Positions 50,137 through 60,100 of a stretch of 64,000 nucleotides of DNA are shown one piece after another; position 1 is the stretch's first letter, and every line of letters begins with the position of its first letter. The stretch is from Cafeteria roenbergensis (lineage: Eukaryota > Sar > Bigyra > Bicosoecida > Cafeteriaceae): the NCBI GenBank assembly GCA_008330645.1, contig VLTN01000016.1, forward strand, positions 434,001 through 498,000, given 5' to 3'. The notes under the pieces were generated by a model. That model did not search any database, was not told the DNA's origin, and saw nothing but the letters and a program-made list of their open reading frames with translations. Made by a program: the position numbers and the translations under genes.

Positions 50137-53100
50137 TTACTGCTTGCGCTTGCCCTTGCGGGGCTTGCCCGACGGCTTGCCCTTGCCCTTGGGCTTGGCC
50201 CTCTTGGCCGCCGAAGTGGTAGGGCGCTTCGCAACGGCGGAAAGCGCCGATGCAGCAGGGCGCTTGATCCAGCGCAGCTTGGTGGCCCACTCGACGATTT
50301 CGCCGACTGCGAATCCAGCAAAGGAGCAGGGCGCCGCTCCGCGGGTCGTGCAAGGCACCCTGCTGTCCGGCACAGACGGGCTGGTCCAAGCCTCAACGGC
50401 GTCGCCAAGGGCCACGGGCCCATCTGGGATGGGCAGGAGTGGGGACCCCTCTGGGTCCGTGGCGGGAACGGTGCCGGCAACGACAAGGCGGTTCAAAGTG
50501 CCGTCCTGCGCAGTGAGCCACGTGCCGCGGACAGCGAGAGAGGGGGTCAGAGCGAGCGAGCGCGCGCGCAACTGCAAAGGATGCATCGCTGGATGCGAAT
50601 TCTTGAAACTGTGGCCGCCGGCTCCCGAGGCCACTGCACCCACCGGAAGCACAGGGGCACGGACCATGCGGCGGATCGCAGGCGGACCAGCGACACTCAC
50701 GCCGATTGTCACTTGCATCGCCCAGTCAAAGCGGTCCGACACTTGCTCGAGGATGCTGTCCAACACGCTGGCAACGCGGCACGCGATGTTGATCACTACG
50801 CAGCCGCCAGGGCGCAGGCACGCCTTGGCGTCCGCCAGGAAGGCGCTGTCGACAAAGACCTGCGAAGAAAACACGCGGGCAAGAGGGGAAGAGGGCGTTC
50901 GCGAGGCGTTTCGCGGGGCAACAGCACCACGACAAACTAGGCGCTGCTCGGCGACAAACGACGAGCCCGTGGCTGCGCGGCACAACGGGAGCGTACCTTG
51001 GGCGGGAAGGAGAGGCCAGAGGAGAGGTCCTTTGCGTCGACGTCCACCACGATGGCGTCCAGACCCCACGCGCTTGTGAGCTCCCATGGCGCGCCAGCCG
51101 CTCCCTCAGCGCCGCGTTCGGCCGCGCACGCCTCCGCGCGCGCACGAATATGAGCGACCCCGTCCCCGACGGTGAGCACGCACCTGCCGTCGTCGTTGTC
51201 GGGCAGGAACCCGAAGTAGTCTCGGGCAACGGCTGCGACCGTTTCGTCCAGCTCCACGCAGTGCACGCGAGCGGGAGGAGCCACGCAGCGAACCGGGGCA
51301 GCGCCTGAGCCCGCACGCCCGTCCCGGGGCACGCACCCGTACGGGTCAAGCGGCCCCGCGGGTGGCTGCCCAGCTGGCGCAGCGGGCAGGGTCGGAACGC
51401 GGCCCCCGCCCAGGCCCCGGGCCAGGAACATCGCCAGCCCTCCCCCGCCCAGACCAAGCACGCACACGCGCATGCAACCTGGGTGCGAGGTCCCCGGGGG
51501 ACCGCTGGAGGGGCCCGCGGCAGCCCCGTCGCCCAACGCTGCGAGCCGAACAGCCCGGGCGCCGGCCTGCGCCGCCGGCAGCGCCAGGCAAGCCAGCACG
51601 GCCTGGTGGTACTCGAACGGAAGATGCGAAAAGTCCACAGCAGGCACGGTCACGCCAGACTCGGCCGGCGGCAGCGTGGTGGGCTGCAAAATGCCTGCAA
51701 CGCCGGCAAGCGGGAGCGTCGCGACCGTCTCCGTCGGGGAGCTGGCGTCGTCTGTGTCCTTGTGAGCAGCGCCCCCCCGCCTTCTCTTCTTGGCCCTCAG
51801 GGGCCCTGTGATGCGCGCCTCGCTCTGCACCGCTGCCTGGTTGGAAAAGAAGACCAGGCGCCGAAGCCGGGGGTAGCCGAGCGCGTCCTCCTCAGTGGAG
51901 GTCTCCGCCCCGGCGGCGGCGGCGGCGGCGGCGCGCCCGCTGGCCTTGGCCTTTGCGGAAGAGGCTGTCTCGCTGTCCGGGTCTGGGACGTCTTCGATGG
52001 TCATTGCGCCGCTGAGCGGTGAGGTGACTTCTGCTACGGTGAGCACGACGTCGTCCTCACTGGCCACTCCCATCCAAGCGATGGGGCCTGCGAGATCGGC
52101 CGGCGCGGCTGCCGCAACGGCGCCTTCTACCTCGGCGCGAACCGCCGCCTCGTCGCCGAACGAATGGCCGCGGTTGCACCGCACCACGAGAAGACGGCCC
52201 ATGCCCGTCTGAGCCGCGAGCGACGCGCGTCCCTCGTCCGTCCCAAAGGTCCACTCGGCCTCCCGTCCCCTGGGCACAACGAGAGCGCAGCAGGTGCGCT
52301 GCTCCGAGGCGTCCACGGCAAAGAGCGTGAATCGAGCAGACGAGCGCGTGGCTTCGGCCGCGGCCTCGGGCCTCGAATCGAACAGGTCCATGGAGAGGGC
52401 TTGGCCCGCCTTGGTGGTCTGCAGGAGCTGCTTGGTGCGGTGGCGCACCCCTGCGGCGTGGACGAGGACCTGGAGCGCGCCGGACGAGGCCACTGCTTCC
52501 CCGGCCTGTGTGGCCGACGCGACTGGGGCCGGCGCAGGCACGGCGGAGTCGAGGAAGCGCCAGTTCTCAAGGACGATGCTGGGCGCACTGGCCTCGGGCC
52601 CGGAGGCGGCAGAGCTGGATCCCGGACTGGTGGGAGCGGCTGCCGGTGCCCCTGCGGCCCCCGCCAGCACAGCGGCGACGACATCAGGAGCTGGGGTTGT
52701 GGCTGCGTCCGCTGCCGCCTTTCGCACCACCACGATGAAGGGGCACAGCATCGACTGCTCTCGCGGCTGGAAGGGCGCCACGGTCACCTCCCACGCCCTG
52801 CCTGCGAAAGTGGCCGCCAGGCACTGCAGCACCTGGCTCTGCAGGAGCGACACGCAGACATAGACACCACCGGCCTCGAGGACACGGCCGCCCTCGGAGA
52901 GAAGGGCTGCGGCGTCTGCGGCCGCATCGGCAAGCGGCTCGGGCAGAACTGCGTCAAGCGTTCCCTTGTCCACGACAGACCCCACGCTGCCCGCATCCAG
53001 GCCGGTGGCACGCGCGTCGCCGACTTCCCACTTCATCTCGGGCCGGTCTGCAGTCTTGCGCCGCATCGACTCGATCACGCCCTCGGAGTAGTCCATGCTG

Positions 53101-53348
53101 ACAATGTCAGTCAGGCCAGCGCCGAACAGCTCTTCAGAGAGCGTCGAGTTGCCGCAACCGGTCACCAGTACCGGCCGGCCGGAGGGAATCGCCGCCAGCA
53201 TGGCATCGCGAATGTCCTCCCAAGCCCCGTACCACTCGAAGGCCTTGGTTCCGCGCCGCGCGAAGAAGTCGTCCCAGTAGGCCTTTTTCCGAAAGGACTC
53301 CTGAGACGACGGAAGCAGCCCAGATGCGTCAGCCATGCCAGAGGCCAT
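50137..53348 (-). CDS. METTL13: METTL13-like double methyltransferase (eEF1A methyltransferase), three exons (959 aa)
   Basis: Exons 50997..53348, 50701..50859 and 50137..50505. Donors are GTACGC and GTGAGT, and joins are phase 0. The N-terminal class I methyltransferase (residues about 15-230) has the family opening SYWDDFF-like KKAYWDDFFARRGTKAFEWY, motif I VLVTGCGNSTLSEELF, MDYSEGVIESM and VVDKGTLDAVL. The second methyltransferase (from about 625) has CVLGLGGGGLAMFLARG, VHCVELDETVAAVARDYF and IVVDVDAKDLSSGLSFPP. It continues through the splice into VFVDSAFLADAKACLRPGG. Human METTL13 has the same two-domain layout and methylates the eEF1A N-terminus and Lys55. The protein ends in a Lys/Arg-rich tail (PKGKGKPSGKPRKGKRKQ), likely nuclear or RNA-binding. 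Two starts are possible, 53348 or 53336. Confidence 0.92.
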
Positions 53349-53940
53349 CGCGTGTGCGCGGGACAGCACCGGGCTGGCTTGCCTGCGCACCAAAGTGCCG
53401 CAGTCCTGGCACCGGGCATTGAGGCTGGTTCTTGTCGCTGCTTTCCGAGGCTCTGCCAGGGCTGACACGGACGACGCGGAGTTGCCAACCAGAGCGGGCG
53501 AGCAGGCCGGCCGACACCCGCGACAACGCCCCGCTGCGAATGGCGGATGCGCATCCTCGCTCGGAGCGGCGGAGGCGTGCGCGCCTCGCGATCGGAGCTG
53601 GTTCGATTGAGGCATCGTGGTGGCCGCGCTGCACGCCTCCACGAACCCAACACTTGGTGGCGACGGGAGCATGCAGGGATCAGTCACGCACGCACACACA
53701 CACACACGCACACGGCACTCGCGCAAGAGAGCGTCATGGCTCACGTTCGCAGCTCTGGCCCCGCCAGTGCGGGAGCAGGGCATCCGGGAGCCGGCGGGTC
53801 TAGCCCCAGCGTGGCTCTCCGATGCTGGCGCGATGCCCGCAGTCGCGCGCTTCCAGGGCCCCCGCCTTCCTCGCGGCCTGGAACCGAGGAGGGGGGGGAC
53901 CGCAACGAAGTGGCCACCGCAGGCCGGTCAGTACATTCAG
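53349..53940. other. Intergenic region upstream of METTL13
   Basis: About 590 bases between METTL13 and the small membrane protein gene, both on -. It contains the CA-rich microsatellite at 53685..53713. The long - strand frame extends into it but has no family resemblance before the METTL13 start. Confidence 0.4.
53685..53713. repeat. CA-dinucleotide microsatellite, about 29 bp
   Basis: CACGCACG followed by CACACACACACA and CACGCACAC. It is noncoding, about 340 bp upstream of the METTL13 start. Confidence 0.85.
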
Positions 53941-54366
53941 TCAGCTCCGGTCGCCGTCGCGAGCGAGTTCGAGTCCGTTCGCGACCAAGCGGTCCCCGCC
54001 ATCAGCGTGAGCTTCGGCAGCCCCCGCGGCAGGCCACGAGTCAACCTTGACTGGGGCGTAGCCCTTGATGGGCCAGCCAATCTCCATGCCACTATCGGTC
54101 CAGCGGACGGCGCCCATGCCGGTCCCGAGTCCCGGAAAGTTGGAAAACTTCGCCATGTTGCGAGGTGACACCGCAAGCGTGACCTCCCCTTCGTCCGCAG
54201 TCCACCTCCCCACAACCCCGCGCGCGTGCTCGGGGGTGGTGGTGAATGCCTGATTGGCTGCGAAGTAAAAGAGCGGGCTTGCGAGCATCAGGCCAAAGCC
54301 AGCGCCGGCCATCATCATGCCGTTGCGCGCTTTGGCCAGCACCTCCTTCGTTGCCTTTGTTGACAT
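53941..54366 (-). CDS. Small single-pass membrane protein of unknown function (141 aa)
   Basis: Start ATG at 54366 (MSTKATKEVLAKARNG). A charged N-terminal helix is followed by one hydrophobic segment at about residues 17-38 (MMMAGAGFGLMLASPLFYF). Then comes a compact region with Gly/Trp strands (GVVGRWTADEGEVTLAVSP, GAVRWTDSGMEIGWPIKGY). I do not recognise a family. The length and layout suit a mitochondrial inner-membrane or ER-anchored factor. It is head-to-head with the thioredoxin-fold gene. The frame extends upstream to 54747 but overlaps that gene's start, so the internal ATG is preferred. Confidence 0.6.
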   Translation of the reverse strand: MSTKATKEVLAKARNGMMMAGAGFGLMLASPLFYFAANQAFTTTPEHARGVVGRWTADEGEVTLAVSPRNMAKFSNFPGLGTGMGAVRWTDSGMEIGWPIKGYAPVKVDSWPAAGAAEAHADGGDRLVANGLELARDGDRS

Positions 54367-54562
54367 CGCACTGCTCCCTGCAGGAGTGGCTTGGCTCGCA
54401 CGGGGCTGAGGCGCGGTGGTGGCGCACGTGCGTTTGGAGGGCTGTGCGGCTGCAGAGCCTTGCTGGCGGGGGGCGGAGTTGAGTGGAAACCGGCGGGGCT
54501 TGCCACTTGCCTGGGCTGGCGGCAAGGCGCCTCGACGAGACCCAGGCTCGGAAGTGCGCGAC
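54367..54562. promoter_or_regulatory. Putative bidirectional promoter (196 bp)
   Basis: Only 196 bases separate the start codons of the small membrane protein (-) and the ER thioredoxin-fold protein (+). Both promoters and leaders must fit here, so shared control is likely. No specific motif is claimed. Confidence 0.45.
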
Positions 54563-55582
54563 ATGCAGCGGGCGCTGGCTGCCCTGCTCGCTCTGGTGGC
54601 ATGTGCGGCCGCTGAAGCAACGGCAAAGGACGAGCACCCCGATGCGCCGCGATTGGGCGCTCGTCCCGGCGACCCCGACCTCCTTGACCCAGACCTGGCC
54701 ACCAAGGTGCTCTCAGACCCAACGCAGACGCAGGTCGTCGTGTTCATGGATCACCAGCGCCGGCTCGGCCAGCAGTCAGTGTCACTCGCGCGCGGGCTGG
54801 CCACGTGGTTTCGCTCGTCGCAGCGCCAGGCCGTCCAGAGCACTGAGCTCGCGGCCTCGGGGGCAAGCAGCTCCGTCCCTGCCGAGGAAGGCAGCCTCGG
54901 GGGCACGTCCGGGGCACGAATTCGCGTGATGTTTGGCGATTGCGGCGTTCACCCTGGCTTGCTGTCCCATTTCGGCCTCCTCGCGCTCCCTGCAATTCGA
55001 GTTTTCCCTGCGGGTGTGGCGGGCGCTCTTGCTTTGGACGTGCCATTCCATGAGGATGCACGCCTGGATAACTTCACGGCCGTCATCGAGCGCATCCACC
55101 ATGCTGCCACTGACGTCCACATGGACATGGACGGCGTCGTTGGCCCAAGCGGAGCCATCCTTCAACACGCTGCCACACTCACAGACCTGGACAGCGCTAG
55201 CGATACGGACGTGAATGAGACGAACACTACCGTTGCGTGGGCGGGTATCCGGGACCTCAGCGACGCCATTCTGGCGCGAGCAGAGCATGCCCGCCGGCTG
55301 CTGCTGTCCCGGGCAAAGCGCCTTGACATGCTGACTTCGGCCGTGAAGCAAGTAGCGGCTGGGCAGGACCAGGCCGCGCTCACTTCGGACTTGGCGGCCA
55401 CCATGGACAGCCTGCTCGAACGCGCTGTCGATGAGGGAGCGCCCGGGGACGACTTGCTTGACTCGCTCATGTGGGCTTCAACGCTTCGCGGGCTTCTCAA
55501 GGCGCGCATGGCGGCGGAGCATGCGTCGAAGAGCGGCCCGACCCCAGTTGACAAGTTCGTGCGCATGTTGCTGCAGCAGTGA
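54563..55582 (+). CDS. Secretory-pathway protein with thioredoxin-like fold lacking CxxC (339 aa)
   Basis: The start at 54563 gives a signal peptide (MQRALAALLALVACAAAEA). Residues about 50-150 look like a thioredoxin fold: a strand QVVVFMDHQRRLG, then IRVMFGDCGVHPGLLSHFG and LLALPAIRVFPAG, which fit the middle beta-alpha-beta and cis-Pro region. There is no CxxC, so redox catalysis is unlikely. N-glycosylation sites are present (NFT, NET, NTT). The C-terminal 120 residues are helical (ARAEHARRLLLSRAKRLDML). A non-catalytic PDI-like chaperone such as ERp29 is the nearest layout I know. The family call is an inference. No retention signal of the KDEL type is seen at the C-terminus (MLLQQ). Confidence 0.6.
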   Translation: MQRALAALLALVACAAAEATAKDEHPDAPRLGARPGDPDLLDPDLATKVLSDPTQTQVVVFMDHQRRLGQQSVSLARGLATWFRSSQRQAVQSTELAASGASSSVPAEEGSLGGTSGARIRVMFGDCGVHPGLLSHFGLLALPAIRVFPAGVAGALALDVPFHEDARLDNFTAVIERIHHAATDVHMDMDGVVGPSGAILQHAATLTDLDSASDTDVNETNTTVAWAGIRDLSDAILARAEHARRLLLSRAKRLDMLTSAVKQVAAGQDQAALTSDLAATMDSLLERAVDEGAPGDDLLDSLMWASTLRGLLKARMAAEHASKSGPTPVDKFVRMLLQQ

Positions 55583-55702
55583 ACGGAGTGACAGCATGAT
55601 GCAACGGCTCACAACTGGTGCAGCACCATACGATGTGTCGGAGGCTGCGACGTGGCAGCATGCACGGGCAGAACACGAACGCACACACGCAGTGGGCGTG
55701 AA

Positions 55703-56932
55703 TCACGGGTCGGCGTCGGCATCGGCACCGGAGGCCGGCAGCAAACTGTTGAGCTCCGCAAGCGCCGCCCGCAGCTCAGCCGTGAGCGCCAGGTACTTGT
55801 CCGCGTGCATTGTGAAAGAGACCTGCGGCAGCGACTGCCCGCACGCCGCCGCCGTTTTGGCCCTGACTGACTCGGCCGCTGCGCGCACGTCCGCGTGGGC
55901 GTCGAGGGCCGCCTGCAGGGCGCTCTCGGCTTTGCGCTCGGCCGCATACCGCGCCGGGTTGGACAACACTGCCGCCTTTGCAGGCGGAAGCGGCTGGGCC
56001 TCGGTCAATCGGTGGCTGGTAGCGATGCGCATGGTCACGGACGGCAGGGGGCATGACGAAGGCTCCGACACGGGGAGCTCGGAGGATGCGAGCACGGCGT
56101 CCACCCGCCAGTCGGAGGAGGCAAGCGTGGGCAACTGCGGCGAGGGGCGAGCGGGAGGGTGTCGATACCATCGCAGCCCCGGGGCGACGCGGCAGCAGTC
56201 AGGAAGCGCCCCGCCCAGCGCAAGCGCCACAGGCCGCACACGGCCAGACGGCACGGCGGCGGATGTGCCCCCAGACGGCCTGCACGCCGCTCACGGTGAG
56301 AGAGGACTTGGCCAGGTACTCCACCAGCAGGTCCCTGTTGTTTCGGAACGGGCGCGAGATGCCGTCGCTGTTCTCCTTGGGGAGGCCAAGCTGCTGCAGC
56401 TCGCGGTTGAGCACCTCGTCGGAGACGGCATTCACGGAAGCGCTCCGAAGGAGAAAGTTCATTGCGGCCAGGGCGGCCCTGGTGTCCGCCGGCGTGAAGC
56501 CTTTGTCGCGCGGGATGAGGCGCTGCACTTTCGCGAACCCAACCTCGCCGCCAAGCAGCTCGTTGATAACCTGCTTGCAGATCAGCTTCATCCGTACACA
56601 CGACTGCGTGCAAGAAGGGGTGCAGGAGGGGGGAGGCGGGGAGATGTCGGGATAGTCGCGGGCGCCGCCACTTGCGCAGCAGCACGCTTTCCGGCCTGGT
56701 CGGCCCGCTTCGCCAGTCCCAGGCCGCAGACGCCTCACAATCTTGGACAGCACAGAGATCTCGGCGACCACCCAGTCCGGCACATCCCTGTCGCCACAGA
56801 ACTTGAATCGCTGCGAGAACAGAATCGGGCCACAGCCAACGAGCTCCGGCCTTCGGACAGCGCCTCGCCAGCAGGGCATCGCGGCCGCGGCTGCGGCCTC
56901 GCGAGCCTAGGTTGCGCGCCAAACCGCACCAT
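55703..56932 (-). CDS. COMMD4: COMM domain-containing protein 4
   Basis: Exon with RFKFCGDRDVPDWVVAEISV (56739..56810), then 56295..56603, then 55703..56134. Joins are phase 0 with donors GTGAGG and GTGAGC. The order matches COMMD4: RF-FCGD-D-PDWV-AEIS; MKLICKQVINELLGGEVGF; VLNRELQQLGLPKE; then the COMM domain (DWRVDAVLASSE ... VSFTMHADKYLALTAELRA). The first of these exons begins right after a CTCGCAG acceptor with no in-frame ATG nearby. The family protein starts M-RF, so exon 1 may encode only Met; a candidate is the ATG at 56932 followed by GTGCGG. COMMD4 belongs to the Commander complex in endosomal recycling. The COMM half carries a lineage-specific insert between its strands. Confidence 0.9.
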
Positions 56933-57189
56933 TGGCTCCCCTGTCTTGTCGCCGCCTGATTGAGCAGGTGGCGGGGGCTTGGGGATCCGCATGCCGCCGC
57001 CGCCAAGTTGAGGCAGAGCTGCTGCGGGCCACAGTGTTGGCTGACCCCTCAAATATGGCCCGAGTTTCGCAGTTGCCGATATTCCACAGGGGCGGAGCGC
57101 GGCACACCGAGCGCGAGGCGCCCGGAACGGCCGACTCTGGTTGATCGAGGGGCGCGGCAGTTGCGTGTGGCTTCCGTTTCTGCCCGGCC

Positions 57190-60100
57190 ATGTCCGCGGC
57201 CGAGACGGGCCCTTGGTTTCCCAGCCCCCTGCGGCGGCGCCCGGAACCGCGGCTGCTTTCGCCCCTACCAGCGATGCCCCAGTCGACAGCATCGCCGCAC
57301 AAACACAAGAGGGCTGGTTCAGGGTCTGGAGGCGCATCTCCGTCCCGGCTGCCGCGCCACTTTCGCACGGCCCCGAGCAGGGCGCCCGCTCCCCTGGGGC
57401 GGACACGCCCAAGCGGCATGGAGGAGCACACGGCCAGGCACCCGCCCCAGGTGTCGCAGGGCTCGCAACCAAGGACATCACCTCCGAGCTCTCCTCTTCG
57501 CGCGGGCTTAACTTCGAGGCGAGAGATGCCGCTGGTGACCGGCCGCAAGTCCGACAGCTCTTGGCGCAGCGGTCGACTGGGAGCTCAGGCGCTTGCTGTC
57601 GTGGACGGCTTCGACGTGATGGACACGTCGACGCTTTCCATCCCCGAGCTTCAAGCGATTCTCCGCAACCTGCCAGACCCAACAGGGCCCGCCGGCAGAG
57701 CGGGACGACGTGCGCACACCACAGCTGGCTCGCGTCGACCTGGCGTGCCGAGGCTCTCGGACCGGCCGTGGATTCGGTGGCACGTCCTTCAGCCGAAGAA
57801 GGGTGGCAGCAAAGCGGTCGACGCCAGCGCCAGGGGAGATGCCAAGGAGGCGCCTTGGGACTCGACGCTGTCCGAGGAGCCCAGTGAGGCTGAGGCGTTC
57901 ACGCTGCCGCCTGCCGACTCCCTTCTTCCCGGTGGCCACGGCGCCGGAGGCAGGCAGCAAGGCTCCACGGAAGGGGGAGGTGGGCGCTCCGGGGGTGAAA
58001 GCGAGGGAAGTTCGGGCGCTGGCCGTTCTGAGTTTGAAGGGTCAGACGGCCTCGGCGACGGAAAGGAGCACGGCGTGGGACTGACTGAAGAGGAAATGGT
58101 TGTGGAAGAGGCATTCCGAACAGGAAAAGGGCTTTGGAAACTGCTTGCAAGGAGGATCAAAATCATCGGCAGACTGATGAATCTGGGCAAGTCGGCCCGC
58201 TTCGTGCCGCTCGACCACCCGATCCTCAATGTGTCGTGGCTGCGGCACGGCATCGAAGACTCAGTGCCGATCCGCTGTATTCTCCGCCCGCCAGATGGAG
58301 ATGCGCTGGCGCGGGTCGGGCCGGGACCTCTCTTTGTCCGCGCAGCAACGCGCAGGGGCTTCCGCTTCCAAACAGACGCGCTGTCGCTCGACATCCCAGA
58401 TACCGGCAAGCCGCTCCCGCAGTTCGGCAGCAACGGGGCGTGTGCCCAGATGTTGGCAGCAGCCGAGGTGGCCTACCAGCCCGGGCCAGGGCGCGGCTGC
58501 TGCGACATCACAGCCACGTGGGACGGGCCGGCGCTCGTGCGCGGTGCGCGTCACGCCGCCTCCTCCAAGTTTTGTTTTTCGGCCACCGTCGGAAAGCAGC
58601 CCCTCAAAGCGTGCCGCACGGTCTTGGTTCCCATCAACGTCGGCGCTCCTGGTCATGCCACGGGTGTTGCTGGGGCCAAAACAATGGTCCGAGTGACACC
58701 ATTAGCGCCGAGGGTGCCGTTCAACCCGAAGCGAAGCACCGCGCTGGGCTTCAAGTTCGAAGAGGTGGACCTCGATGATTTGGCCATGGTTCTGCACGAC
58801 GAGACCTTGCTAGGCAGCCTCGACCTGGATGGACGCAACACCACTGACTCCCTTCGCCTGCACTGCGTCATTTCGGGCGGGTACATGAAAGGCGAGGATC
58901 GCCTCCTGCTGCTGGCGACTGCTGCCGAGGCGGAGAATGCGGTGGAGAACTACCGAGTCAGCTGGAACACGGAGGACGGCGTGCTCACGATTGCTCCAAA
59001 GTCAAACAAACTGACCCTGCCCGAGCTGCTCGGAATCCTCCCCAGAGTGGCATTTGCCAACTCGCGCGGGATAGTCCTGGAAGTCGGCGAGAGAGTGGTG
59101 GAGGCTCGCCTCGTGGACCCCATCGTCGTGCGGTGCAACAACGCGGCGGCGCCTGCCATGCAGGACCTGTGCGATGCGGAGAGGCAGTTGCTTCTGAAAA
59201 CGACCATCGAGCGGCGCACGGGTGTGATCAGCATGAAGGTTGCTCGGCTCTACGCCGACGCCGACGCTGGAAAGACCGCAAAGGCCTCGTCGGAGCAGCT
59301 CAAGATGAGGCACGCACGGAAGGCAATGCTTGCAACCCTTGGAGACTTCCGCGACGCTCACTACGACCTAGCGACTCGCAAACTACAAAAGGTGATCGCC
59401 GTGCGCCGGGCTGAGAGGGTGCTGCGCATGCAATTCCTGCCACTGGTGCGCCCGATCCTCTTTGCGATCAGGATGAGGCTCGCTGCTGCCGCCAAGGAAA
59501 AGGAGCAGGCTGAGCAAACTCGCCTGGACGAGCAGCGGGAGCGTGCAACCTCTGGCCAGGTTCCCCCACGAAGCGCTGACTCGCACCAAAGCCGTCCCGC
59601 TGTTGGTGGGAGGCAGGATGTGCCCCGAGGCAAGGCTGGGGAGCCATCATCGGCTGGAAGCTCCGATCCAGCGCCCCACCTCCTCCGCCGAAAAGTTCGA
59701 GACGTCGCAGGCGAAGGCATCGTGCCAGGGGCGCGAGCCAGGCCCTCGACAACCGGCCTGAGCGGCGGAACCGTCGACATCCCGGCGGGGCATCCGAGCA
59801 TTAAGGCGCTCGAAGGCGGGCACGCCGAGTCACCAGGTGCCTCGGGGGTGGCTGCAAATGTCCGGTCTGCAGGGCGCGGAACGACTGCGTCTGCCGCGCT
59901 GACAGACGCGTTCCGCATTTCCAGCGAGGATGATGGCCATCGGTCGGCGACGTCGAGCAGGCAGGCACTCATGCGCCGCCCGGCGCAGGATGATGAGCCA
60001 GCCGGGGCTGGCACAGACCAGGCACCCGCGCAGCTCGGCGGGCTTCCAGGCCCAGCCCCTGCCGGGGGCGAACCACTTTGGCCTGCGGGCCATGGCAAAT

